From Sphingomonas sp. BK580 (lineage in GTDB: Bacteria > Pseudomonadota > Alphaproteobacteria > Sphingomonadales > Sphingomonadaceae), in NCBI RefSeq assembly GCF_014194975.1, contig NZ_JACIAY010000003.1:372001-436000 (forward strand): a stretch of 64,000 nt of DNA, in the 5' to 3' direction. The notes under the pieces are model-generated. The model made no database searches. It was not told where the DNA came from and saw nothing but the letters and a program-made list of their open reading frames with translations. Positions 24,364 to 32,386 of the stretch are shown piece after piece. The position numbers and the translations under genes are program-made. Positions within the stretch are counted from its first letter, which is position 1. Each line of letters opens with the position of its first letter.

Positions 24364-25794
24364 ATGACAGCGAACGACATCGTACAGGAACTCGACCGCC
24401 TCTACAGCGCGTCGGTCGACCGGCTGAAGGCGGCGATCTCCCTCTACATCGCCGAGGGTACGCCGCCCGCCGCCGAGGCACGGCGCGACGGCTCCTTCGC
24501 GTATCCCGAGATCCGGCTGCGCTTCGCGGGCGGCGACGACCGTCCCACGCCGCTGCGCTCCTTCGGCCGGCTCGTCAGCCCCGGCGAGTATCGCATCAGC
24601 GTCACCAAGCCAGCGGTCTTCGCCGACTATCTGGTCGAACAGCTGACCCTGCTGATCGAGGACTATGACGTCACCGTCAGCGCGATAGCGGGGACGCAGG
24701 AGATCCCCTTCCCTTACGTGATCGACGCCGGCCACGCGCTGAGCCTCGACACCGTCTCCGCGGCCGAGCTGGCGCGCTGGTTCCCGACCACCGAGCTCGC
24801 CTATATCGGCGACGAGATCGCCGATGGCCTCTGGGCCTCGATCGACGGCACGCGCCCGCTGGCGCTGTTCGATGGCCTGCGCACCGACTTCAGCCTGGCG
24901 CGGCTGCGCCATTACACCGGCACCCCGCCCGAGCACGTCCAGCGCTACGTGCTGTTCACCAACTATCACCGCTATGTCGACGAATTCGTGCGCTGGGGCG
25001 CGAGTCAGGTCGGCGGTGACAGTCGCTTCACCGCGCTGTCGGGACCGGGTGGCGTGCTGTTCCAGGCCGGTGACGATCCGGCGATGCTCGACGACAGCGC
25101 ATGGCGGCGGCTGCAGATGCCGGCCTACCACCTGATGGCGGACGATCGCACCGGCATCACGCTCGTCAACATCGGCGTCGGCCCGTCCAACGCCAAGACG
25201 ATCTGCGATCATCTCGCGGTGATGCGGCCCGAGGCCTGGGTGATGATCGGCCACTGCGGCGGGCTGCGCCCCTCGCAGCGGATCGGCGACTATGTGCTCG
25301 CGCACGCCTACCTGCGCGACGACCATGTGCTCGACGACATGCTGCCGCCCGAGATCCCCGTTCCCGCCATCGCCGAGGTGCAGCAGGCGCTGGCGCGCGC
25401 GGCGGAGACGGTCAGCGGCCAGTCGGGCGACGCGCTCAAGCGGCGGCTGCGCACCGGCACCATCGTCACCACCGACGATCGCAACTGGGAGCTGCGCTAC
25501 GCGCGCTCGGCGCTACGTTTCTCGCTCAGCCGCGCGGTCGCGATCGACATGGAATCGGCCACGATCGCGGCGCAGGGCTATCGGTTCCGCGTACCTTATG
25601 GAACGCTGCTGTGCGTCTCGGACAAGCCACTCCACGGTGAGCTCAAGCTGCCCGGCCAAGCCAACCGCTTCTACGAGCGCGCGATCAGCGAGCATATGCG
25701 GATCGGCATCGAGACGTGCGAGGAGCTGCGCCGCGAGGGCGCCAAGTTGCACAGCCGCAAGTTGCGCGCCTTCAACGAACCGCCCTTCCGCTGA
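24364..25794 (+). CDS. amn: AMP nucleosidase
   Basis: 476 residues, full-length for the Amn family, which hydrolyses AMP to adenine and ribose-5-phosphate in purine salvage. The N-terminal half is the family-specific regulatory domain (DRLKAAISLYIAEGTPP, FAYPEIRLRF). The C-terminal half is a nucleoside-phosphorylase-like domain (LVNIGVGPSNAKTICDHLAVMRPEAWVMIGHCGGLRPSQRIGDYVLAHAY), with the substrate-binding AVAIDMESATIAAQGYRFR and VSDKPLHGELKLPGQANRFY. A terminator-like hairpin follows. The gene stands alone, so it is probably not in an operon with its neighbours. Confidence 0.95.
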   Translation: MTANDIVQELDRLYSASVDRLKAAISLYIAEGTPPAAEARRDGSFAYPEIRLRFAGGDDRPTPLRSFGRLVSPGEYRISVTKPAVFADYLVEQLTLLIEDYDVTVSAIAGTQEIPFPYVIDAGHALSLDTVSAAELARWFPTTELAYIGDEIADGLWASIDGTRPLALFDGLRTDFSLARLRHYTGTPPEHVQRYVLFTNYHRYVDEFVRWGASQVGGDSRFTALSGPGGVLFQAGDDPAMLDDSAWRRLQMPAYHLMADDRTGITLVNIGVGPSNAKTICDHLAVMRPEAWVMIGHCGGLRPSQRIGDYVLAHAYLRDDHVLDDMLPPEIPVPAIAEVQQALARAAETVSGQSGDALKRRLRTGTIVTTDDRNWELRYARSALRFSLSRAVAIDMESATIAAQGYRFRVPYGTLLCVSDKPLHGELKLPGQANRFYERAISEHMRIGIETCEELRREGAKLHSRKLRAFNEPPFR

Positions 25795-25824
25795 GTGCGG
25801 GCCAGCACCTGGGAAACGAAGCGG

Positions 25825-25845
25825 CGGCCGCGCGTTACGCGGCCG
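25825..25845 (+). terminator. Hairpin after amn
   Basis: Perfect 8-bp stem CGGCCGCG / CGCGGCCG with a CGTTA loop, 30 bp after the amn stop and 22 bp before the next ribosome site. No strong T-run. It probably ends amn transcription or separates it from the next gene. Confidence 0.55.
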
Positions 25846-25869
25846 TACCATTTCGCCAGGGAGCAGATG

Positions 25870-26484
25870 ATGGCCGACGACAGCAGCGATACACCGACCC
25901 CCGCGCCGGCCTCGTCCAAGCCGGCGACGCCGCGCCGCCGCGCGCCGCGCAAGGCCAGCGCGAGCACGGCGAGCAAGCCCACGGCGAAGCGCAAGACCGC
26001 GGGCGAGACGCCCGCTCCTAAGCGCCGCGCCGCGGCGAAGGCTGCGCCCGAGCCATCGACGCTCGAGCAGGCCGGCGAGGCGGTGACCGCCGCGACCAAG
26101 AGCGTCGCGCGGACCGCCGGCGCGGCGCGCAAGCGCGCCACCCGCGCCGCTGCCGACACGCGCAAGAGCGCCACCCGCGGCGCGCGTGGCGCCGGCAAGG
26201 CCGCGTCGCGCGCGACCAACAAGGTCGGCGGCAAATGGGGCGCGGCGGCGATCGCGGGCGGCGTGGCGGCGATCGGCGCGGCAGCGACCGCGGCGCTTCT
26301 GTCGCTGCGCAGTTCGACGCCGAAGCAGCCCGCGCATCCGGCGCCGAAGCCGGCGAGCAAGGCGGGCGGGAAGCCCGAGAGCGAGGCGAACACCAAGCAC
26401 GGCGGCGCGCACCAGCCCGACGGCACGGACTCGAGCAAGTCGTTCGAGGCCAAAATCGCCGACGAGAATACCGTTCCGGAGTGA
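25870..26484 (+). CDS. Lys/Ala/Pro-rich histone H1-like protein with one membrane segment
   Basis: 204 residues of strongly biased composition. Residues about 1-65 are rich in Ala, Pro, Lys and Arg. A middle section (about 66-118) is Ala/Lys/Arg-rich with repeated KRATRAAA-, RKSATRGAR-, GKAASRATNK-like units resembling bacterial histone H1-like tails. Residues about 122-142 form a hydrophobic helix (AAAIAGGVAAIGAAATAALLSL). The remainder is hydrophilic and ends in an acidic stretch. AGGGAG lies 6 nt before the ATG at 25870, and another ATG at 25867 is adjacent. No specific family is recognised. It could be a nucleoid- or envelope-associated basic protein. Composition bias makes weak homology unreliable. 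Confidence 0.7.
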   Translation: MADDSSDTPTPAPASSKPATPRRRAPRKASASTASKPTAKRKTAGETPAPKRRAAAKAAPEPSTLEQAGEAVTAATKSVARTAGAARKRATRAAADTRKSATRGARGAGKAASRATNKVGGKWGAAAIAGGVAAIGAAATAALLSLRSSTPKQPAHPAPKPASKAGGKPESEANTKHGGAHQPDGTDSSKSFEAKIADENTVPE

Positions 26485-26508
26485 GGCGCTGGCGATCACC
26501 CACCTGAC

Positions 26509-26528
26509 GCCCCGGCGCGAGCCGGGGC
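26509..26528 (+). terminator. Hairpin after the histone H1-like gene
   Basis: Perfect 8-bp stem GCCCCGGC / GCCGGGGC with a GCGA loop, 24 bp after the stop codon. The rest of the gap to 26773 holds GC-rich short palindromes (for example GGTCGCGCGACC at 26591) and no gene I can support. Confidence 0.5.
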
Positions 26529-26773
26529 GAAGTCGGAAGACCGCCTTATGATCACCAAAGGCGCCCAACTTGCCTTCGGCTCCAGCGGGAGGTCGCGCGA
26601 CCACCTCGTCATCCCGGCGCCTGACCCACGGCCCAGCGTGCCGCGTGCGGCTATACCGTCGCGCTCGCGGCCACGTGGATCTCGCCTCCGCGCCGGGGCG
26701 ACGGCCGTCGAATAGTTTCGCAGAGGCCCTCCTCGCCGGGTGGCAAAAGTAAGAACAGCGTCGCCGGACTGGC

Positions 26774-27304
26774 CTACAAGGGTGTGACCCCGCGCCACTC
26801 GTCCCGGAGCAGCCCCCACAGCACCGTGTCGCGCACGCCGATGTGCGTCTCCCACTCGGCGCGCAGCAGCCCCTCACGCCGGAACCCGAGCGACTCGAGC
26901 AGGCGGTTGGAGCCGGCGTTGTCCGGATCGGTGTCGGCGAACACGCGCCGATACCCCTCGGCGAACAGCCGGTCGATGACGCCGCCGACCGCCTCGCGCG
27001 CATAACCGCGACCCTGCGCCGCCGGCACCAGCAGGTAGCCGATCTCGACCACGCCGGCGCGCTTCTCTCCAGCGGCGACGAATCCGATCGCGGCGACGTC
27101 GCCCTCGCGCGTGATCGCCCAGGTGCGCCAGTTGCCGCCGTCATGGGCGCTGAAGCGCTCGCGCAGCGCCGCGACCGACTCGGCCGGCGCGTGCGACCAC
27201 CAGGTCATCGCCGCCGCATCGCCCATCGCGGCGAACAGCGCCTCGGCGTCGTCGGGCACGCGCGCGCGCAGCACCAGCCGCGCGGTCGCGAGCCGCGGCG
27301 TCAC
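26774..27304 (-). CDS. GNAT-family N-acetyltransferase (RimJ/RimL-like)
   Basis: 176 residues. The acetyltransferase-3 (RimJ/RimL) pattern is seen: TARLVLRARVPDDAEALFAAM at the start, then IGYLLVPAAQGRGYAREAVGGVIDRLF (acetyl-CoA binding Q-x-x-G-x-G/A) and DTDPDNAGSNRLLESLGFRREG. Such enzymes acetylate protein N-termini, antibiotics or small amines. The substrate here is unknown. The GTG start at 27304 overlaps the lysR stop (GTGA), making this the last gene of the metZ-apaG-lysR run. Confidence 0.9.
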   Translation of the reverse strand: MTPRLATARLVLRARVPDDAEALFAAMGDAAAMTWWSHAPAESVAALRERFSAHDGGNWRTWAITREGDVAAIGFVAAGEKRAGVVEIGYLLVPAAQGRGYAREAVGGVIDRLFAEGYRRVFADTDPDNAGSNRLLESLGFRREGLLRAEWETHIGVRDTVLWGLLRDEWRGVTPL

Positions 27305-28092
27305 CCGCCGAGCGCCTCGACCAGCGCCTGCACCTTGCGCTGGCGCCATTGCGGCGTCGGGGCGATCAGCCAGTAGCCGAGCCGCGAGGGCATCGCCTCG
27401 CCGACCACGACCAGCCGTCCTGCCACGATATCGCGGGTCGCGAGCAGCTCAGGGACGGTCGCGCGGCCCAGACCGGCCGCGGCGGCGTCGATCGCCAGCC
27501 CGGCATCTCCGACCCGCACCTGCGCCCCGCCCTCGCCGGCAGGCGCGCCGGGCCAGTGGATCAGCGCGGCCGCGCCGCCGCCCGCGCGCTCGACCGTGAC
27601 CAGGCCCTCGCTCTCGATCGCCTCGCCTTCCAGGGCGCCGGGGCCCTCGCCCCAACGGATCGCGAGGTCGAGGTTGGCCTCGGTGAAGTCAACGTTGTCG
27701 TCGGCCGCGACCAGCGCGAAGCGCAGCTCGGCGTCGCTCACCGCGATCTCGGCGAGGCGTGGCAGGAGCCACTTCTCGGTGACGTCGCGCGGCGCCGCGA
27801 TCGTCAGCGACTTGGACGACTGGCCCGCCTGCATCGCGCGCACCGCCTCCTCGAACTCGAGGAAGCCCTGCCGCAGCGGGGCGAGCCCGGCCTCGCCCTC
27901 CGGCGTCAGTTCCAGCCCCTTGGTGGTGCGGCGGAACAGCACGACGCCCAGCGTATCCTCCAGCGCGCGGATCTGCTGACCGACCGCGGCGGGGGTCACC
28001 GCCAGCTCGTCCGCGGCGCGGGTGAAGGAGAGATGGCGCGCCGCCGCGTCGAGCACGCGCAGGCCGTTGAGCGGCAGGTGGGTGCGTTTCAT
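27301..28092 (-). CDS. LysR-family transcriptional regulator (GcvA-like), short effector domain
   Basis: 263 residues. The N-terminal winged helix is typical of the GcvA/AmpR branch: LPLNGLRVLDAAARHLSFTRAADELAVTPAAVGQQIRALEDTLGVVLFRR. The effector domain (from about residue 92) is shorter than the usual 200 residues, and the whole is 30-40 residues below the family norm, though it ends cleanly. The ATG overlaps the apaG stop (ATGA). Its place inside a methionine operon and not divergent from it is unusual for LysR proteins, so its target is uncertain. Confidence 0.88.
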   Translation of the reverse strand: MKRTHLPLNGLRVLDAAARHLSFTRAADELAVTPAAVGQQIRALEDTLGVVLFRRTTKGLELTPEGEAGLAPLRQGFLEFEEAVRAMQAGQSSKSLTIAAPRDVTEKWLLPRLAEIAVSDAELRFALVAADDNVDFTEANLDLAIRWGEGPGALEGEAIESEGLVTVERAGGGAAALIHWPGAPAGEGGAQVRVGDAGLAIDAAAAGLGRATVPELLATRDIVAGRLVVVGEAMPSRLGYWLIAPTPQWRQRKVQALVEALGG

Positions 28093-28487
28093 TCCGCGAC
28101 CGCCGGCGCGGTCAGCGCGAAGCGCGGGATGGCGACGTCGAACAGCTGCCCGTCCTCCGCGATCATGCGGTAGCTGCCCTGCATCGCGCCGCTCGGCGTG
28201 GCCAGCGGGCAGCCCGAGACATAGTCGTAGCTCGCGCCCGGCGCGATCAGCGGCTGCTCACCGACGACGCCCTCGCCCTCCACGGTGTGGCGCGCGCCGT
28301 TCCCATCGGTGATCACCCAGTGGCGCGTGAGCAGCTGCACCGCGCCATCGCCGTCATTCTCGAGCCGGATATGATAGGCCCAGAACCAGCGCCCGCGCGC
28401 CGGCTCGGACTGTTCGGGGAGATAGCTGACCGACACGCGCACCGTCACCGTGCCGGTGGTGGCGGCGAGCGGGAACAATGCCTCCAT
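28089..28487 (-). CDS. apaG: ApaG domain protein
   Basis: 132 residues with an immunoglobulin-like ApaG/DUF525 fold: VTVRVSVSYLPEQSEPARGRWFWAYHIRLENDG, LTRHWVITDGNG, VVGEQPLIAPGASYDYVSGCPLATPSGAMQGSYRM. The fold is also found in F-box proteins. Bacterial members are linked to cobalt/magnesium resistance and Ap4A levels, but the molecular role is not established. The start is taken at the ATG 28487. A GTG at 28505 overlapping the metZ stop (GTGA) would add six residues and is nearly as likely. The stop overlaps lysR. Confidence 0.93.
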   Translation of the reverse strand: MEALFPLAATTGTVTVRVSVSYLPEQSEPARGRWFWAYHIRLENDGDGAVQLLTRHWVITDGNGARHTVEGEGVVGEQPLIAPGASYDYVSGCPLATPSGAMQGSYRMIAEDGQLFDVAIPRFALTAPAVAE

Positions 28488-28501
28488 GCCGATCGCGCCG
28501 C

Positions 28502-29707
28502 TCACAGGCCGACCTGCCGGAGCGCGTGGTCGAGGTCGTCGATCAGGTCGCGCGGGTCCTCGAGCCCGACGTTGAGGCGGAGCAGCCCCTCGGTGACGCC
28601 CATCTCGGCGCGCGCCTCGGGCGAAACGCCATAATGGGTGGTAGAGGCGGGATGAGTCATCAGCGACCGGGAGTCGCCGATGTTGTTCGAGATGTCGATC
28701 AATTCTAGCGCGTTGAGCAGCGCATGTGCCTGCGCGCGATCGGCTACCTCGAAGGCGAAGATCGGCCCGGCCGCTTCCATCTGCGCCATCGCCAGCGCGT
28801 GCTGCGGGTGGCTCGGCAGGCCGGGGTGGAGCAGGCGCGGCACGCGACCCTCGAGGAACTGCCCGACCGCGACGGCATTCTCCGACTGGCGCCGGATCCG
28901 CAGGTCGAGCGTCTCCAGCCCTTTGAGCACGACCCAGGCGTTGAAGGCGCTGAGAGTCGGGCCGGTGTTGCGCGTGAAGGGCAACAGCGTGTTGGTGACG
29001 AAATCCTCGCTGCCGCACACCGCGCCGGCGAGCACGCGCCCCTGCCCGTCCATCATCTTGGTGGCGGAGTAAGCGACCACGTCGGCGCCGTACTCGAGCG
29101 GGCGCTGCAGCGCCGGTGTGGCGAAGGCGTTGTCCACGACGCTGACGATCCCACGCTCGCGCGCGATGCCGCATACCGCGCGGAGGTCCACCACGTCCAT
29201 GGTGGGGTTGGCCGGCGTCTCGAAGAAGAAGACCTTGGTGTTGGGTCGCACCGCCGCCTCGAACGCGCCCGCGTCACGTGCGTCTACCGTGGTCGACTGG
29301 ATGCCGAAACGCGGCAGCAGGGTGTCGACGAGCCACCGGCACGACCCGAAGGCGGCGCGCCCGGCGACGACATGGTCGCCCTGCTGAAGCTGGCACAGCA
29401 GCGCGGCGGTCATCGCCGCCATGCCGGTCGCCATGGTGCGGCACGCCTCGGCGCCCTCGAGCAGCGCGATTCGTCGCTCCAGCATCTCCACGGTGGGATT
29501 CTGCAGGCGCGAATAGGTCATTCCCTCCTGCTCGCCGGCGAAGCGCGCCGCGGCGTCCTCGGCGCGGTCGTAGCTGTACCCCGAGGTGAGGAAGATCGCC
29601 TCCGAGGTCTCACCGAACTCGGAACGTGCGGTGCCACCGCGCACCGCGAGGGTGGCGGGACGCCAATTCTGGGTGACCGACCGGTCCTGTCCGCTGCGCC
29701 GCTTCAT
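28502..29707 (-). CDS. metZ: O-succinylhomoserine sulfhydrylase
   Basis: 401 residues of the Cys/Met metabolism PLP-dependent family. The pyridoxal lysine is Lys217 in AYSATKMMDGQG. Other signatures are YSRLQNPTVEMLERRIALLEGAEACRTMATGMAA, FFFETPANPTMDVVDL and VVDNAFATP. MetZ adds sulfide to O-succinylhomoserine to make homocysteine, feeding methionine synthesis and the same homocysteine pool as AhcY. The ATG at 29707 starts just before the family core; a far longer in-frame extension is low-complexity. It is the first gene of the metZ-apaG-lysR-GNAT run. No SAM riboswitch is recognised in the leader. MetB-type cystathionine synthase is the alternative. Confidence 0.9.
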   Translation of the reverse strand: MKRRSGQDRSVTQNWRPATLAVRGGTARSEFGETSEAIFLTSGYSYDRAEDAAARFAGEQEGMTYSRLQNPTVEMLERRIALLEGAEACRTMATGMAAMTAALLCQLQQGDHVVAGRAAFGSCRWLVDTLLPRFGIQSTTVDARDAGAFEAAVRPNTKVFFFETPANPTMDVVDLRAVCGIARERGIVSVVDNAFATPALQRPLEYGADVVAYSATKMMDGQGRVLAGAVCGSEDFVTNTLLPFTRNTGPTLSAFNAWVVLKGLETLDLRIRRQSENAVAVGQFLEGRVPRLLHPGLPSHPQHALAMAQMEAAGPIFAFEVADRAQAHALLNALELIDISNNIGDSRSLMTHPASTTHYGVSPEARAEMGVTEGLLRLNVGLEDPRDLIDDLDHALRQVGL

Positions 29708-29805
29708 GGCGGCACGCTTTGCCCCCCGCGGGGCGATGAGACAAGGGGCAGCGCGGAGCTGACGGCGGGCTTGTCGCCGCGGCGAGGCTGACGCAAGGAA
29801 GCCGG

Positions 29806-29884
29806 GTGTTCCTGCGCCAACAGGAACCCAGGCTGATGACCCGCCACGCTCGCGGCCCCGGGCTCCTGCGTGCGCGGGAGCACG
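29806..29884. repeat. Dispersed palindrome family A, copy 2 (paired arms)
   Basis: Two hairpin arms in inverted orientation: 29806-29832 (GTGTTCCTGCG...CAGGAACCCAGG) and 29857-29884 (CCCCGGGCTCCTGCG...GGGAGCACG), separated by about 24 bp. It lies in the divergent gap between metZ and the mannosyltransferase gene. The layout matches copy 3 at 37352-37430, as in BIME-type paired REP elements. Confidence 0.65.
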
Positions 29885-29897
29885 AACGGGGAAGTTG

Positions 29898-31139
29898 ATG
29901 GCCGCGCGTGACGAGACCGTGACGACTCCCCGCCCCTGGCTCCTCGCGTCGGCGGTCGCGCTCGCGTCGGAGCTGCTGTTCCTGTTCCGCGTCACCGTGC
30001 CCGACAAGCCGGTGTTCGACGAGGTCCACTATCTCCCCGCCGCACGCGCGCTGCGCGACCTGACCGGCCCGGCCAATATCGAGCACCCGTTGCTGGCGAA
30101 GGAGCTGATCGCGCTGGGGTTGCGGGTGTGCGGCGACACGCCGCTCGGCTGGCGGATCATGTCGACGGTGGCGGGGAGCGCGACGGTCGCCGGCGTGTTC
30201 GCGCTGACCTGGCTGCTCACCGGGCGCACGCGCGCCGCGCTCATCGGCGCTTTGCTGTCGGTGCTGGGCTTCACCGTCTATGTCCAGGCGCGGATCGCGA
30301 TGCTGGACACGTTCCTGCTCGCCTTCCTGCTGTGGGGTATCGTGCTGCTCACCGCGGCGATGCGCGACGGCAGCGCCGTGCGCTGGACGGCGGGCGCGGC
30401 GCTGCTCGGACTCGCTACCGCGTGCAAATGGGTTGCCGCGCCCTACGTGGCGGCCGCAGCGGTGACCTTCGTGCTGATGAAGCGCGAGCGACCCGGACGC
30501 TGGCCTGGACTCCGCCCGACCCGCGCGCTGGCGCTGCTGGGTGGCGTGTCGGTGGTCATGTACTTCCTCACCTTCCTGCCCGCCTTCTACTACGCGAACG
30601 AGCCGATGACGGTCGCGCGGCTGCTGCCGTTTCAGTGGGACATGTACCTGCGCCAGACGCAGAAGCTGCCGCACCACACCTATCAGTCGAACTGGTGGAC
30701 CTGGCCGTTGCTGATCCGGCCGATCTGGTACCTGTACGAGCCGGTCGACGGCGCGCAACGCGGCATCATCCTCCTCGGCAACCCGGCGGTCATGTGGGGC
30801 GGCTTGGCGGCAGTGGCGGCCTGCTTCGCGGGCTGGGTGAGGTGCGGCGCGGCGCGGCTGCTCGCGCCCGCGGTGCTGTGGACCTTCGCGGTCGGGATCT
30901 TCGCGGTGATCCCCAAGTCACTGGGCTTCTACTATTATTACTATCCGGCGAGCGTCTTCCTCAGCGTCGCGCTGGCGGTGGCGCTCGACCATTGGCGCGA
31001 CCGACTGGGGTGGTGGGACGAGGCGTATCTGCTGCTGGCGTTCGCGCTGACGCTCTACTTCCTGCCGGTGCTCACCGCCGCGCCGCTCGCGCATGCCGCG
31101 GCGTTCCACCGCTGGACCTGGTTCGCCAGCTGGGTGTGA
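29898..31139 (+). CDS. GT39 dolichyl-phosphate-mannose-type protein mannosyltransferase
   Basis: 413 residues and about ten membrane helices. The first outer loop carries VFDEVHYLPAAR, the Asp-Glu motif of GT39 protein O-mannosyltransferases, followed by NIEHPLLAKELIALG. The later loop ALGxxxxxK-type region and NWWTWPLLIRPIWYLYEP match the bacterial PMT family. It should transfer mannose from a polyprenyl phosphate to secreted proteins or to a glycan on the outer face of the inner membrane. The ATG at 29898 has GGGGAAG 4 nt upstream, and a TTG codon precedes it. No other glycosylation genes are close, so the acceptor is unknown. Confidence 0.88.
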   Translation: MAARDETVTTPRPWLLASAVALASELLFLFRVTVPDKPVFDEVHYLPAARALRDLTGPANIEHPLLAKELIALGLRVCGDTPLGWRIMSTVAGSATVAGVFALTWLLTGRTRAALIGALLSVLGFTVYVQARIAMLDTFLLAFLLWGIVLLTAAMRDGSAVRWTAGAALLGLATACKWVAAPYVAAAAVTFVLMKRERPGRWPGLRPTRALALLGGVSVVMYFLTFLPAFYYANEPMTVARLLPFQWDMYLRQTQKLPHHTYQSNWWTWPLLIRPIWYLYEPVDGAQRGIILLGNPAVMWGGLAAVAACFAGWVRCGAARLLAPAVLWTFAVGIFAVIPKSLGFYYYYYPASVFLSVALAVALDHWRDRLGWWDEAYLLLAFALTLYFLPVLTAAPLAHAAAFHRWTWFASWV

Positions 31140-31172
31140 GGGCGAGGCACCTCACGCCGCGAGACCTCACCA

Positions 31173-31216
31173 CCCCGGCACCGGAAGGGGAACCAGCCAC
31201 AGGCTGGTGAAGGGGG
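31173..31216. repeat. Dispersed repeat family C, copy 2
   Basis: Reverse-orientation match to 24243-24290: CCCCGGCACCGG, then GGGGAACCAGCCACAGGCTGG and GAAGGGG. It lies in the gap between the convergent mannosyltransferase gene and leuB, where its hairpins could end transcription from both sides. Confidence 0.5.
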
Positions 31217-31306
31217 CTCTCCGCACGAGCCATCTGCAGCGGGAACCTGTCGTCACCGGCGTGCGCCCGGCGGTTCCCCTCTTCTTGCCGGGAAGGAGTG
31301 AAAGGC

Positions 31307-32359
31307 TCACAGTCCCGCCAGGACCGCCTCGCCCATCGCCGCCGTGGACGCGTCGCCACCCATGTCGGGCGTGCGCAGCCCGCGCGCCAGCGCCGCCGCG
31401 ACCGCGGCCTCGACGCGGTCCGCCGCCGCGTCCTGGCCGAGCGAGTGGCGCAGCAGCATCGCCGCCGACAGGATCGCGGCGCACGGATTGGCCCTGCCCT
31501 GCCCCGCGATATCGGGCGCGGACCCGTGGATCGGCTCGTACAATCCCTTGCCCGCGCCATCGAGCGCCGCCGAGGGCAGCATGCCGATCGACCCGACGCA
31601 CATGCTCGCCTGGTCGGAGAGGATGTCGCCGAACAGGTTGCCGGTCACGATCGTGTCGAACGCGCCCGGGTTGCGCACCAGCTGCATCGCCGCATTGTCG
31701 ACGTACATGTGAGTCAGCTCGACCTGCGGATAATCCGCCGCCACCTCGATGACCACGTCCCGCCACAGCTGCGAGGTCTCGAGCACGTTGGCCTTGTCGA
31801 CCGAGCAGAGCTTGCCGCGCCGCTTCGCCGCGGTCTCGAAGCCGACGCGCGCGATGCGGCGCACCTCGTCCTCGTCGTAGCGCATCAGGTCGTGGCCCTC
31901 GCGCCTGCCCTCCGGGGTGCTGCCGCGGCCCTTGGCGCCGAAATAGACGTCGCCGTTGAGCTCGCGCACGATCACCAGGTCGATCGCGCGCGCCACCTCG
32001 GGCTTGAGCGTCGAGGCGTCCTCCAGGCCGGGGAAGATCCGCGCCGGGCGCAGGTTGGCGAACGTACCGAGATGCTTGCGGATACCGAGGATCGCCTGCT
32101 CGGGGCGCAGCGCGCGCTCGAGCGAGTCGAACGCCGGATCGCCGACCGCGCCGAACAGCACCGCCGCGGCGCGATCGGCGAGCGCCAGAGTCTCAGGGGG
32201 CAGCGGGTGGCCGGTGGCGCGATAGGCGGCGCCGCCGACGGGCGCCTCCTCGAAGCGGAGGCCGAGGTCGAGCGCCTCGAGCACGCGGCGCGCCTCGCGC
32301 GTCACCTCGGGGCCGATGCCGTCGCCGGGCAGGATCGCGATCAGGGTGGAGTCGGTCAT
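31307..32359 (-). CDS. leuB: 3-isopropylmalate dehydrogenase
   Basis: 350 residues. It is the third committed enzyme of leucine synthesis and oxidises 3-isopropylmalate using NAD. Hallmarks: [11 protein letters not shown], the IPM-specific loop [49 protein letters not shown], the substrate/NAD signature [15 protein letters not shown], and [16 protein letters not shown]. The ATG at 32359 has GGTGG just upstream; a GTG at 32365 would add two residues. It follows recO after 27 bp and may be read with uvrC-recO. Confidence 0.96.
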   Translation of the reverse strand: MTDSTLIAILPGDGIGPEVTREARRVLEALDLGLRFEEAPVGGAAYRATGHPLPPETLALADRAAAVLFGAVGDPAFDSLERALRPEQAILGIRKHLGTFANLRPARIFPGLEDASTLKPEVARAIDLVIVRELNGDVYFGAKGRGSTPEGRREGHDLMRYDEDEVRRIARVGFETAAKRRGKLCSVDKANVLETSQLWRDVVIEVAADYPQVELTHMYVDNAAMQLVRNPGAFDTIVTGNLFGDILSDQASMCVGSIGMLPSAALDGAGKGLYEPIHGSAPDIAGQGRANPCAAILSAAMLLRHSLGQDAAADRVEAAVAAALARGLRTPDMGGDASTAAMGEAVLAGL

Positions 32360-32386
32360 ACCCACCGCATGGCGCGACGCGCGCGC

